This document shows positions 10,563 to 18,894 of a DNA stretch of 64,000 nt, piece after piece. Made by a program: the position numbers and the translations under genes. The stretch's first letter is position 1, and each line of letters starts with the position of its first letter. The notes below the pieces were generated by a model. That model was not told the DNA's origin. It saw only the letters and a program-made list of their open reading frames with translations, and did not search any database. Source of the DNA: Desulfovibrio sp. (GTDB lineage: Bacteria > Desulfobacterota > Desulfovibrionia > Desulfovibrionales > Desulfovibrionaceae); assembly GCA_016208105.1 (NCBI GenBank), contig JACQYS010000023.1, positions 144,288 through 208,287 on the forward strand, in the 5' to 3' direction.

Positions 10563-11732
10563 ATGGCCAAGCGCCAAAAGACGAAATACCCAGGTGTTTT
10601 CACTCGTGAGGCCCGAAGGATTGGCGGGCGCGGTACAGAGTTGGTCTACTACGTCGTCTTCAAAAAGAATGGGAAGCTGATAGAAGAGAAGGTTGGAAGA
10701 CAGTTTGCCGATGATATGACCCCAGCTAGGGCCGCCGCCTACAGAGCTGAGCGGATAGAGGGGAAACGTCAGTCACGGAAAGACTTGAGAGAAGCTGACA
10801 CAGCCGCAAAAGAGGCTGAGGCAAATAGGTGGACCATCGAGCGCATTTGGGAAGAGTACAAACATCAACGAGAAATTAAGGGTCTTAAACAGGACGAATG
10901 CCGCTATACACTATATATTTCCCCTAGGTTCGCGAACAAGGTCCCCGCTGAGATCCTGACATTAGACGTTGACCGGCTACGGGTTCTTCTGACCAAGAAA
11001 CAAGGGAAGAGCCCCCAGACTGTTAAGCATGTCATAGCTCTTTTACGTCGCCTTGTTCGATTCGCCGTCCTTAAAGGGCTTTGTCCCGCCCCTGAGCCCT
11101 CCAGGCTCTCTTTCGAAATCCCTCGTGTCGACAACTGTAAAACAGAAGATCTCACACCAGATCAGCTTTCGGCACTCATCGAAGCAATGGAGGATGATCC
11201 TAACCCCTGGGCTGCAGGCATTATGAAAATGGCCCTGCTCACGGGCATGAGGCGCGGCGAAATGTTTAAGCTCCATTGGGAAGACGTTGATTTCGAGCGG
11301 GGTTTTATCCACATCCGCGACCCCAAAGGTGGGCCAAGCCAGAAGGTCCCGCTAAACGATCCTGCCCGTCTGCTTTTCGAGTCACTCCCAAGGACTGATA
11401 GCCCTTTTGTGTTCCCTGGCAGGGGGGGGAAGCAGCGAGTAGATATCAACCACCAAGTAGCGCGGATCAAGCAGAAGGCCGGGCTCCCTGATAGCTTTCG
11501 AGCCATCCACGGCTTACGGCATGTCTACGCAACCATGTTGGCGAGTTCTGGAGACGTGGATATGTACACCCTTCAAAAACTCATGACGCACAAGAGCCCG
11601 CAAATGACCCAGCGTTACGCACACTTGAGAGATGATGCCCTGAAGCGGGCAAGTGGAGTCGCTGGGGAAATATTCAGCAAGCTGACTACAGATAGCGAAG
11701 ATAGAACAAAAAATGAAAAATCTATAATTTAA
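10563..11732 (+). CDS. int: Tyrosine-recombinase integrase
   Basis: About 389 residues, a normal phage integrase length. An N-terminal arm-binding-like region (about 1-80) with YPGVFTREA..GTELVYY is followed by a SAM-like core-binding domain (about 100-190) and the catalytic domain. Catalytic residues visible: Arg in TGMRRGE (about 228), HGLRH (about 316-319) and the nucleophile Tyr in MTQRYAHL (about 352). It lies 150 bases inside the distal attachment site and reads into the element. No ribosome site is stronger than GGTTGGAAA, which overlaps the repeat family thought to bind the enzyme. It should catalyse integration into and excision from the tRNA-Arg gene. Confidence 0.93.
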   Translation: MAKRQKTKYPGVFTREARRIGGRGTELVYYVVFKKNGKLIEEKVGRQFADDMTPARAAAYRAERIEGKRQSRKDLREADTAAKEAEANRWTIERIWEEYKHQREIKGLKQDECRYTLYISPRFANKVPAEILTLDVDRLRVLLTKKQGKSPQTVKHVIALLRRLVRFAVLKGLCPAPEPSRLSFEIPRVDNCKTEDLTPDQLSALIEAMEDDPNPWAAGIMKMALLTGMRRGEMFKLHWEDVDFERGFIHIRDPKGGPSQKVPLNDPARLLFESLPRTDSPFVFPGRGGKQRVDINHQVARIKQKAGLPDSFRAIHGLRHVYATMLASSGDVDMYTLQKLMTHKSPQMTQRYAHLRDDALKRASGVAGEIFSKLTTDSEDRTKNEKSII

Positions 11733-11787
11733 CTAAGTCGGCCTTGAAATATCATTATTTGTAACTTTGTTCGTTAAGGAGTGTGCA

Positions 11788-12045
11788 ATGCAGATGGTAA
11801 AAATTGTTGATTTTGAACTGGGTGACGTGAAGGGAGAGGTTCGGGTTTCAAGAGACGGGTTCGACACTTACTTTGATGTATATATTGATGGAGAATACAC
11901 GGGTATCAAAGGGCAAATTGATGACTCAACTGCCCATGACTTTAAACATTTCAACAAAACCGAAAGCATTGAAGACATAATGATACAATCACTAATCGAT
12001 TTGGCAACCAGAGCTGATGAAGAGTTTTTCAAGCCTGTAGAATAG
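11788..12045 (+). CDS. Small acidic protein, unknown function
   Basis: About 85 residues, beginning at the ATG at 11788 behind AAGGAG. It reads as alternating beta strands (GDVKGEVRVSRDGFDTYFDV) followed by an acidic helix, with no cysteine or catalytic motif. It is the first gene downstream of the integrase (55 bases) and may share its transcript. I do not recognise the family. Confidence 0.6.
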   Translation: MQMVKIVDFELGDVKGEVRVSRDGFDTYFDVYIDGEYTGIKGQIDDSTAHDFKHFNKTESIEDIMIQSLIDLATRADEEFFKPVE

Positions 12046-12116
12046 TTGGACGGCTTGGCTGGGGAGTTGCGACCTCCCCAGCCAAGCCTAACCAGTAACC
12101 GCATGGAGGTGCGATT

Positions 12117-12803
12117 ATGGCTGGCCCGTCCCTATCCAATGGTCTTTTTGATGGCAACAGCGTCCTCTTGACCCCGCCTCTCTTCCGTAAGCTAGACATC
12201 CTCGCCAGAACTCACGCACGCGTCCCAATACAGGTGTACGATTGGTCAGATGCGCCCAGTATGTTGGCCTTTGTTCATCCTATGGTGAGTGGGGTGAGAA
12301 TTAAGCTCGGCAAACGCGGGTGTAGGGAGATGACAGTCATCTCTCTAGCAAACAGGATTCACCTGGAAGGATTCTACTCCGAAGATTCGGGGATCGACCT
12401 TCAACCCGTTCCCCCAGGAGATATTTATCCTTTCGTCGTTTGGCGTGAGATTATGCACGTCCGCTCCAGGGACAACGTGTTGATATTTGACAGAGACATT
12501 CCCTCTGGTGGTGTGGAGTTTTGGGCAATCCAACAATTTGCCGAGATGCGTGCCAATTTGCTCGCCTGGAAGGCGATGTATCCAGGGTCTTCCCCCGAAT
12601 TAAGTCAAAGGGGACTCTACTTCGCGACAGAGTTTGAACATATATGTAGGCCCTATGCGCCCGCTTTGGACAGGTATGCAAACAGAGCCAAGAGAGCCCC
12701 CATCCCGCTGGCAAGAGACGAGTACGTCCCCGTAAGTCACGTGGAGGGCATCCCATGGGCGGATGAGGTGCGGGCTGTTCTCCCGTGCGAGTTGGCTGCG
12801 TAG
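12117..12803 (+). CDS. Hypothetical protein of the element, unknown function
   Basis: About 228 residues, start ATG at 12117 behind GGAGGTG. Mixed alpha/beta composition with a central VVWREIMHVRSRDNVLIFDRD and a tryptophan/alanine-rich helix (EFWAIQQFAEMRANLLAW). There is no signal peptide or membrane segment, so it should be cytoplasmic. The WREIMH segment is only superficially like a zinc-protease helix and lacks the HExxH pattern. It has an unusually strong ribosome site, as does the next gene, with which it is closely spaced (28 bases). Confidence 0.65.
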   Translation: MAGPSLSNGLFDGNSVLLTPPLFRKLDILARTHARVPIQVYDWSDAPSMLAFVHPMVSGVRIKLGKRGCREMTVISLANRIHLEGFYSEDSGIDLQPVPPGDIYPFVVWREIMHVRSRDNVLIFDRDIPSGGVEFWAIQQFAEMRANLLAWKAMYPGSSPELSQRGLYFATEFEHICRPYAPALDRYANRAKRAPIPLARDEYVPVSHVEGIPWADEVRAVLPCELAA

Positions 12804-12831
12804 CAAACCACAACCGTATGGAGGCGAGACC

Positions 12832-13170
12832 ATGTCCAGTCAGACCCTAAAGAGGGAAGCGCAGGTTATGCCTTCCGGTGCAGACGATGGAGATACTTAT
12901 GTGAATTGGTTCGCTGACGAGCTTTTTCAGGCCATCGAGCCCCTACGGGTGGCAATAGATCGTATGGGGGCCTATCACCAAGACAACGATGCTATTGCGG
13001 GAGATATGATGGTCCTTGAGCGCTTACTCGAGGCCGCAGAAAGTCGTCTTAAAAGTTTTGATCAGGGCATAGCGGACCATTTTGGAGATGTTGGTCTATA
13101 CCGGGCGACATATACCCATCCCAAACTGTCGCCCAACACAATCACTGGCGTCAGGTTTTGCCCAAGATGA
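12832..13170 (+). CDS. Small helical protein, unknown function
   Basis: About 112 residues starting at the ATG at 12832 behind GGAGGCGAG. The predicted content is mainly helical and acidic (DELFQAIEPLRVAIDRMGAY, LERLLEAAESRLKSFDQG), ending in a short basic tail. A frame open further upstream overlaps the previous gene without its own ribosome site and was not used. Unknown family. Confidence 0.6.
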   Translation: MSSQTLKREAQVMPSGADDGDTYVNWFADELFQAIEPLRVAIDRMGAYHQDNDAIAGDMMVLERLLEAAESRLKSFDQGIADHFGDVGLYRATYTHPKLSPNTITGVRFCPR

Positions 13171-13221
13171 CCGCAGACTCTCCATTGTGCGCAGTGGCCA
13201 AAGGATAGGTCAACATGCCAG

Positions 13222-13244
13222 GGGGCGGGATAACTTCCCGCCCC
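13222..13244. other. GC-rich hairpin downstream of 13170 gene
   Basis: GGGGCGGGA and TCCCGCCCC pair perfectly over a 5-base loop (9-bp stem). There is no T-run, so it may stabilise the 3' end of the preceding transcript rather than act as an intrinsic terminator. Confidence 0.5.
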
Positions 13245-13343
13245 GCCATGTCCTAGGGTGGGGAAGGGTAAGATTGTTTCAAGAATTTGTATTTTAGCCT
13301 ATATTAAATCATCGCTTGAATATCTCGCTATCGGAGGTGCTTT

Positions 13344-13886
13344 ATGTCTGAAGAGCAAGGCGTACCCTCAGCGACGAATAGCAAGTCACGTATTTCTACA
13401 CCTCTCATAATTAGCTATAATATTTCATTTGTCCTGCTGTGTCTCCTGGCCGGAATGTTCTTCTGGCATGAGTCGGAAATGAAAAGCCTAAAAGCAGGCA
13501 ATGAAACCGCAATTGCCACTCAGCTTGCCGTAAAGAACTCCCTACAAGAAATGCTAGAATATCAGCAAAAGCAAAAGAAAGAGATCGAGAATCTGCAAGG
13601 GCAAATAGTAGCTATGGCAGTAGCTGTTGATGAGATGGACAAGACTAGGACGGATAAAACATTGAAAGCGATGATAGCGCTATACGATGATTTTGATAAG
13701 CGAACAAAAGGGTTTGTCTCATGGGCAACGGCAACTGAGAAGCAGACGTCAGAAAATGTAGCTATTTTTAATAAAAATGTTGAGGTGTACAATAAAAAGA
13801 TCGCGACGCTGGAAGCCAACGTAAACTATTTAGCTGGCGAGATAGAGAAACATAAGAACGCTTTGTTGCTGCTAATCCGCCGTTAA
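13344..13886 (+). CDS. Membrane-anchored coiled-coil protein
   Basis: About 180 residues, ATG at 13344 behind GGAGGTGC. One hydrophobic segment at about 22-42 (LIISYNISFVLLCLLAGMFF) is followed by about 135 residues of charged heptad-like sequence (EYQQKQKKEIENLQGQI.., KNVEVYNKKIATLEANV..), so it is probably a bitopic inner-membrane protein with a long coiled coil. The topology cannot be fixed from the sequence. It lies directly upstream of two paralogous AT-rich genes in the same orientation (38-base gap). Single-TM coiled-coil proteins are common in phage exclusion and defence modules, but nothing here proves that role. Confidence 0.65.
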   Translation: MSEEQGVPSATNSKSRISTPLIISYNISFVLLCLLAGMFFWHESEMKSLKAGNETAIATQLAVKNSLQEMLEYQQKQKKEIENLQGQIVAMAVAVDEMDKTRTDKTLKAMIALYDDFDKRTKGFVSWATATEKQTSENVAIFNKNVEVYNKKIATLEANVNYLAGEIEKHKNALLLLIRR

Positions 13887-13924
13887 TGATGGCAATTTCA
13901 ATCTACTGTTGGTTAAGGTGAAAC

Positions 13925-14731
13925 ATGGGAAAAGCAACATTTTCAGAAAAAAGAGATTATATTGAATTCTGGTTGTGGGAGTACACCAGGAGGGCTCTTA
14001 AGTATGACAAGGAATTAGCAATTTCGAAAACAAACTACTTTGAGACAACCATTGACTATTTCGTGGAAGAATGCTCGGGGGATTATGAATCAGATGTTGC
14101 ATTTTCTGAGCCTGCTCAACAACACGTCGTTGAGTTAAGTAAGTATATAGTTAGTTATTATAATGGAGTTAATGATGTATTTTATGATAGTTCTGATGAA
14201 ATATTAATCGCTTTGTTGTCGCATTCTTTTGTTTATAGGTATCCAATACGCAGGGAAGAAAGTGGATACAAGTCAATTTCATGTCACGTCTCAATGGATA
14301 CGCAGGGTGATGTAACAGAGTCGGTGCTGATTGATTATAGGCAACCGCTTGATACTGTGTTACTTGAAATAAAGCATCTCTATTCAGTAAAAAATTTTGT
14401 GTTATGCGACAGAAATAAAAGAGAGATGTATCGTGAAATGGCTAATGAGTGGGAATTCGCTCAGTCAAAAGAAACATCAACTAACTTTGTCAGGGTAAAA
14501 ATTAATAATACAGCCAGGGCGGTTGGCGTTTGGCTGTGGGACTATGTTGAGAGCGCCAGCATTCCATGGAAGCATCGAGCAAAGTCATATTCAGCTTTTC
14601 GTGATAAGTATCAAAATCCATTGAATCCTAAGTTATTCATACAAGGATATGCTAGCGACAATCAACTCGCTGATCTGCTAGATAAGACAAAAGAGTGTGT
14701 CGATAAAATGGAAATTTTGCCCATGGGGTGA
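13925..14731 (+). CDS. Unknown protein, first of a tandem paralogous pair
   Basis: About 268 residues, markedly AT-rich, start ATG at 13925. The C-terminal 70 residues (RAVGVWLWDY..IPWKHRAKSYSAF..DNQLADLLDKTKE..MEILPMG) match the end of the next gene almost position for position. The N-terminus contains a related FWLWEYTRRALKYDKE helix, suggesting an internal repeat of the same helical unit. No enzyme motif or membrane segment is visible. The gene sits 38 bases after a membrane coiled-coil gene and 45 bases before its paralogue, so the three may form one unit. I do not recognise the family. Confidence 0.6.
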   Translation: MGKATFSEKRDYIEFWLWEYTRRALKYDKELAISKTNYFETTIDYFVEECSGDYESDVAFSEPAQQHVVELSKYIVSYYNGVNDVFYDSSDEILIALLSHSFVYRYPIRREESGYKSISCHVSMDTQGDVTESVLIDYRQPLDTVLLEIKHLYSVKNFVLCDRNKREMYREMANEWEFAQSKETSTNFVRVKINNTARAVGVWLWDYVESASIPWKHRAKSYSAFRDKYQNPLNPKLFIQGYASDNQLADLLDKTKECVDKMEILPMG

Positions 14732-14776
14732 CGCTGCGATCCGTAAGGCTCGACGTATTGGGGGAGAGGAAATCAA

Positions 14777-15535
14777 ATGGAATACAGCGAAGCTCAAGAT
14801 TACAGGTATTTTATAACTCATTGGAAACACCAATATATGAAACGAAATGTAGATTTCGTTAGTGACCTTTTTAAGGTTAAGAAAGGAGAAATCTCTGCTG
14901 AACACTTTTGTGACAAATACAACACGATAATAATGTCGGATGACTACTATGACTCTCTTTGCAGCTCAACAGAAATTTTGTGTTGTTTGATGAGCGATAC
15001 GTTTGATTATGGTAGTCTAATAATCGAAAAAAGGGCTAATGTACAACTGATGAATATTGTTGCAGATAGTCAAACTCAAGATTATGTTAAGAAATTATAT
15101 GACGCAGAAATTATAATAGATAGTGGTGGCAAGCCAAGGATTATGTCTATAGATTTCTCAGCACCACTTGCTTCCATATTGTCAGAGGTTAAAATGTATT
15201 ATGGAATGGTTAACGAGGTAGATGAAATATATAAAGAAGGTTGGGATGAAGCATGTTATAAGGAAATTCAAAGAACTGGAGCTCTTCGGCGGCGGCCAAG
15301 AGAAGAAAAAAACCTTACTAGGGCAGTTGGCCTGTGGTTGTGGGATTATCGTGTCATCAATCAAATCCCATGGAAGCATCGTGCAAAGACATACTCAGCA
15401 TTTCGTAAAGACTTTCAGAACCCCAACAAGCCTGAACTTTTTATTGATAAATATAAATCTGACAACCAACTTGCGGAACTTCTTGATGCGACTAACAACT
15501 GCATCGAAAGGATGGAAGTACTCCCAATGGGCTAA
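14777..15535 (+). CDS. Unknown protein, second of a tandem paralogous pair
   Basis: About 252 residues, AT-rich, ATG at 14777 behind GGGGGAGAGG. Its last 70 residues (RAVGLWLWDY..QIPWKHRAKTYSAF..DNQLAELLDATNN..MEVLPMG) are the counterpart of the upstream gene, while the N-terminal 180 residues have diverged strongly. This is the pattern of an old duplication with a conserved C-terminal domain and a variable N-terminal domain, as when one domain meets a common partner and the other a changing target. No catalytic motif is visible. Followed by a clear intrinsic terminator about 80 bases on. Confidence 0.6.
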   Translation: MEYSEAQDYRYFITHWKHQYMKRNVDFVSDLFKVKKGEISAEHFCDKYNTIIMSDDYYDSLCSSTEILCCLMSDTFDYGSLIIEKRANVQLMNIVADSQTQDYVKKLYDAEIIIDSGGKPRIMSIDFSAPLASILSEVKMYYGMVNEVDEIYKEGWDEACYKEIQRTGALRRRPREEKNLTRAVGLWLWDYRVINQIPWKHRAKTYSAFRKDFQNPNKPELFIDKYKSDNQLAELLDATNNCIERMEVLPMG

Positions 15536-15613
15536 CCCATAAACCGCTAAGGTTTCTCTTAACCCTTAAGGAATGCCTTAGCAGGGGGGGTATTTCTTTC
15601 GCTACTGACTTAG

Positions 15614-15645
15614 AAGGCCAGCCATCACGGTTGGCCTTTTTGTTT
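15614..15645 (+). terminator. Intrinsic terminator after the paralogous pair
   Basis: AAGGCCAGCC and GGTTGGCCTT pair across a 5-base loop and are followed by TTTTTG. It separates the 13.3-15.5 kb block from the regulator genes. Confidence 0.75.
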
Positions 15646-15678
15646 GGCCTGCCAAACACGGTGAAGGAGAAACACCAA

Positions 15679-15873
15679 ATGGGTGAGGTTAGGTATTTGA
15701 ACGACAAAGACGTGGCGAAGATCACGGGGCTTTCTACCGCGACCCTCAGGCGGGATCGCTTCCTAAAACAGGGGATCCCATACGCCAAGATAGGCCGAGC
15801 TTGTAGGTACAAACTGGAAGACGTTGTTGTCTTCATGGACGCCCACAAGGTCCAGACTGAGGCCAGAGGGTAG
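15679..15873 (+). CDS. AlpA/excisionase-like HTH protein
   Basis: About 64 residues with a MerR-like winged helix-turn-helix: YLNDKDVAKITGLSTATLRR, then GIPYAKIGRACRYKLEDVVVFM. This size and motif are typical of AlpA-type activators and Xis excisionases of integrated elements, which bind near attachment sites or activate integrase. The ATG at 15679 follows AAGGAG; an earlier in-frame TTG lies inside the terminator hairpin and was rejected. In Gram-negative phage-inducible satellites an alpA gene commonly sits between integrase and the replication gene, as here. Confidence 0.8.
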   Translation: MGEVRYLNDKDVAKITGLSTATLRRDRFLKQGIPYAKIGRACRYKLEDVVVFMDAHKVQTEARG

Positions 15874-15893
15874 GGTGTTGCCAATGGGGTTTG

Positions 15894-16283
15894 ATGAGAA
15901 AACTAGGGCTGGAGACTGACGCCGTGAGGAGGGACTATTACGAACTCCTACATGCCTGTGTAACGAGGGCGGGCGTCGATGTCCCCACGGCGTGGAAAGT
16001 TGTTGATAACATCATCGCGGACCTAGGAGGCTGTTATCTTCCGCAGGGGAATGCCGCAAATGTTAGGCGGGATGAGGAGATATGTGATCTTCGCAGGGCT
16101 GGAGAGAGCACAAAGTGTCTAGCTGACCGTTTCGGCATATCACAACGCCACATACAACGCATAGTTCGTGGAGTTGTCCCTGTGGTGAATATCTCTCAAG
16201 GAGAGTTAAAAGCGGTAGGGTATAGCTGGAACTACCTCTATACAAGCCTTGGTAGTGTAACAAGAGAGATTATTTCCAGGTAA
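15894..16283 (+). CDS. Mor-like transcription regulator
   Basis: About 129 residues. An N-terminal helical region (DYYELLHACVTRAGV..AWKVVDNIIADLGGCYLP) is followed by a C-terminal helix-turn-helix (RRDEEICDLRRAGES..LADRFGISQRHIQRIVRG). The G..YLPxGN..R..EI...F spacing is like the middle-gene activator Mor/C family of Mu-like phages. The ATG at 15894 is 20 bases after the AlpA-like gene; a TTG immediately before it is less likely. It presumably controls element genes, and the partner promoter is not identified. Confidence 0.65.
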   Translation: MRKLGLETDAVRRDYYELLHACVTRAGVDVPTAWKVVDNIIADLGGCYLPQGNAANVRRDEEICDLRRAGESTKCLADRFGISQRHIQRIVRGVVPVVNISQGELKAVGYSWNYLYTSLGSVTREIISR

Positions 16284-16497
16284 GCGACGTGATATTATGG
16301 AATATGTCGCTGTTATACGATACAAAACAATTGTAGAGGGAGGTAGAGGCGTACGGTCCCTCCACAATCAGCTCTCAATGCCTGCGCGCATAGTTTCAAA
16401 TCCCAAGAATATCTTGCCGGTTAATCGAGTGTCAAACGGACAACTCATATATTTTTTCTCCAAAGCTACAATAAGAAGAATCAATGGGAGAGTCAGC

Positions 16498-16698
16498 ATG
16501 AGTCCATCAAGGGGTACAGAATGGAAGGAATTCTTTCGTGAGCACGGACTGACGCAACATAAAGTAGCCCAGCAAGTTGGCTATAGCGTGCCAAGCGTTG
16601 GTCAGTACCTCAACGAATACCGGCCAATGCCTTCACACGTGGTGCGAGATTTCCAGCGCATCCGGGAGAGCGTGCTTGCTAGCCGCGAAGCAGTCTAG
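16498..16698 (+). CDS. Small XRE-like helix-turn-helix protein
   Basis: About 66 residues starting at the ATG at 16498 behind GGGAGAG. EFFREHGLTQHKVAQQVGYSVPSVGQYL is a canonical lambda-repressor-type helix-turn-helix, followed by a short charged tail. The size suggests a Cro-like or accessory regulator. The same frame stays open back to 16297, but that stretch lacks a ribosome site and looks unlike a domain. Third DNA-binding gene in a row (AlpA-like, Mor-like, XRE-like), marking this as the control region of the element. Confidence 0.65.
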   Translation: MSPSRGTEWKEFFREHGLTQHKVAQQVGYSVPSVGQYLNEYRPMPSHVVRDFQRIRESVLASREAV

Positions 16699-16870
16699 AG
16701 GGGAGGTGGTCAGACAGATATTGGCAGACGCAAGAAAACCAAAAACGCCCTTCAGCTTGGCGGCAGTGGGCGTCTTGGTACTTGGTTGAACCCCTTACAA
16801 GGGACAACGGCATTTTTATAGGCCGTGTTCCTGGCCCCGTCAAGCTCTTCGCGGGGTACAAGGAAAGCAA

Positions 16871-17194
16871 ATGGCACTCCATGGAATTGAACCGCAAAAC
16901 AACGTCCCTATTGTCTATGAACCCCGCCCAGGTGCCTTGATCCTCGTTGAGAATGCTCTCCAGCCAAACTTAAACACCACTCTGCAGCTAGCCGCTATTT
17001 CCCTGCGGCAAATGGATGGGGCTAGAGCCATCGGAGATGAAGCATCGGCCTCACAGTTTGAGTGCGAGCTAGAATACTTTAGCGAGGTCATTGTTGATAT
17101 TATCGCCATGATGGATCGCCACATCGGCGGTGAATACAGCGATATTCACAAACTAATCCAGGCGGCGAGGTCGGCCCGAGGGGCGATTCAGTGA
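16871..17194 (+). CDS. Hypothetical protein upstream of the replication ATPase
   Basis: About 107 residues, ATG at 16871 behind AAGGAAAGC. Mainly helical, acidic in the second half (ECELEYFSEVIVDIIAMMDR), no recognised motif. Its stop overlaps the GTG start of the replication ATPase, so the two are probably translationally coupled and it may be an accessory replication protein. No family recognised. Confidence 0.6.
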   Translation: MALHGIEPQNNVPIVYEPRPGALILVENALQPNLNTTLQLAAISLRQMDGARAIGDEASASQFECELEYFSEVIVDIIAMMDRHIGGEYSDIHKLIQAARSARGAIQ

Positions 17195-18894
17195 GCTCTC
17201 GCGGTAAGCCCACCCCCCATAAAACAAAGGGGACATGCGCGCTTGGTAGTGAGGCCGCGTACACTGATATCCCCTCCAATCTTGACGCGGAACAGTCCGC
17301 CCTCTGCTCAATCTTTGCGCGCCCTGAACGGATGGACGAGGCTGCGAGGGAACTGTCCCCAGCTCACTTCCATTCCCCCGATCATCGCGCGGTATTTTCT
17401 GCCATGCTCGCGCTCTGGAGTCAGAAGCGAACGGTTGGAATTCTAACCGTAGCGGACGCCCTGGAACGCATGGGCAAGTTGGATGAGATTGGGGGGACAG
17501 TCCGTCTTGCTGAGATAACCAACGGGATCCCCGGTGGATTCCAAGAGTCTGTCCGGCTACTCCAAGAGGCGTCAACACGGCGGGCGATTATTGAGGTCGG
17601 ATGGGAACTCGTAGAAGGCGGAAAGAACCCGACACGTGATCTCTCCGCCCTTGTGGAAAAAGCGCACAACTTAGGGGAGGGCGGAAAACAGTCCTCCCGC
17701 GCGCATCAGGACTTTGGATTCTTAAATCTGACGGACCTCTTATCGGCTCCGCGTCCCCCTCGCTGGCTAATCCGGAACTACATTGAGGCGGACACCTTGT
17801 CCGTTCTCTTTGGTGAGGCCGGGAGTATGAAAAGCTTTCTGGCTATCGACCAGGGGCTTTGTATCGCCTCGGCAACGCCCTGGCACGGCCAGGCCATCCC
17901 CAACCCCGGCCCAGTCTTCTATATAGCGGGTGAAGGGTTCCACGGGTTGTCCAAGAGAATACAGGCCTGGCTTGTCGCCCACAAAGCGGACTACTCGAAA
18001 ATTCCGTTTTTCATTTCCGAGGCTCCCGCCCAATTTCTCGACAAAGAACACGCCCAATCCGTTGCGTCTTCCATTGCATCCCTTGCCGAGCAGCATGGGC
18101 AACCCCGCCTGGTCATTGTGGACACGCTGAATAGGAACTTTGGCGATGGCAATGAAAACGACACTGAGGACATGAACGCCTTTATTTCGGCGATGAACCA
18201 GTTAAAAGCTCGTTTCGGTTGTTCAGTACTTGTTGTGCACCACAGCGGCTTATCCGATAAAAATCGCTCGCGCGGATCGGGTGCTCTCCGAGGTGCGATT
18301 GATTTTGAATATAAGTTAGCCGCCAACAATGGGACACGCGTCCTTTCGAACACAAAGTGCAAGGACCACGAACCGCCCCAAAGCATGGCTTTTGAGCATG
18401 AAGTAGTAGGAACTGGCTGGACTGACCTGGAGACGCTGGAAGAGATCACCTCTTGCGTGCTTCGCCAAACTGAGATGCCCCTGGAAGACGAGCGTACGGC
18501 GATTAGTGGGGCAAAGCGGATTGCCTTGGATGCCCTTAAGCAAGCCTGTGAGTCAGCAGGTGGGTCGGCTCACATAGATGAGTGGCGCAGAATAGCTTAC
18601 GAGATGGGGATATCCACGGGAACCCCCCAGGCACGTAAGAAGGCTTTCAACCGCGCATCAAGGGATCTCATTGGCGCGGATATCGTCCAAATCGAAAACA
18701 ACCTCTGCTCCATATTGCCTGGGGTACATGGGGTACAAAGGGGGGACATGTACCCCTCTGTACCGGGCACAAGGGGGGTACATGGGGTACACACCTCTTT
18801 AGAGGTGTACCCTTGTACCCCTGCCAGTACCCCATCAGCCTCTTTCCCGGTGATGGAAGCAGAAAACCCATTCGCCGAGGTCAGCTATGGATAG
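17191..18894 (+). CDS. Replication ATPase: DnaB-N domain fused to RepA-like helicase domain
   Basis: About 567 residues. Residues about 25-130 match the DnaB N-terminal domain (IPSNLDAEQSALCSIF, HFHSPDHRAVFSAM), then a RecA-like AAA domain of the RepA/AAA_25 kind with Walker A GEAGSMKS (about 206-213), Walker B LVIVDTLNR and LVVHHSG. The C-terminal 150 residues include a winged-helix-like stretch and a low-complexity VHGV/YPS/CTP region encoded by GTAC-rich repeats. It probably unwinds element DNA at its own origin. The GTG start at 17191 overlaps the preceding stop. There is no primase zinc finger or TOPRIM motif, so priming must come from the host or a helper. Confidence 0.8.
   Translation: MSSRGKPTPHKTKGTCALGSEAAYTDIPSNLDAEQSALCSIFARPERMDEAARELSPAHFHSPDHRAVFSAMLALWSQKRTVGILTVADALERMGKLDEIGGTVRLAEITNGIPGGFQESVRLLQEASTRRAIIEVGWELVEGGKNPTRDLSALVEKAHNLGEGGKQSSRAHQDFGFLNLTDLLSAPRPPRWLIRNYIEADTLSVLFGEAGSMKSFLAIDQGLCIASATPWHGQAIPNPGPVFYIAGEGFHGLSKRIQAWLVAHKADYSKIPFFISEAPAQFLDKEHAQSVASSIASLAEQHGQPRLVIVDTLNRNFGDGNENDTEDMNAFISAMNQLKARFGCSVLVVHHSGLSDKNRSRGSGALRGAIDFEYKLAANNGTRVLSNTKCKDHEPPQSMAFEHEVVGTGWTDLETLEEITSCVLRQTEMPLEDERTAISGAKRIALDALKQACESAGGSAHIDEWRRIAYEMGISTGTPQARKKAFNRASRDLIGADIVQIENNLCSILPGVHGVQRGDMYPSVPGTRGVHGVHTSLEVYPCTPASTPSASFPVMEAENPFAEVSYG
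18721..18833. repeat. GTAC iteron-like cluster, candidate replication origin
   Basis: GGGGTAC occurs at 18721, 18730, 18775 and 18784, so that GGGGTACATGGGGTACA is repeated exactly 54 bases apart. GTACCCC occurs inverted at 18750, 18815 and 18827, with GTACCC at 18807. A near-perfect palindrome (ACACCTCTTTAGAGGTGT, 18791-18808) sits between. The cluster is inside the 3' end of the replication ATPase gene, as the lambda origin is inside gene O. The encoded peptide is low-complexity, suggesting selection on DNA rather than protein. Confidence 0.55.

Noticed and set aside
13222..13244. Intrinsic terminator call for this hairpin
   Set aside because: Perfect stem but no T-run on either strand, so kept only as a hairpin.
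16577..16789. Plus-strand frame overlapping the XRE-like gene
   Set aside because: Overlaps a well-supported HTH gene out of frame; no ribosome site. A 27-codon GTG frame near 16709 was too short to support.
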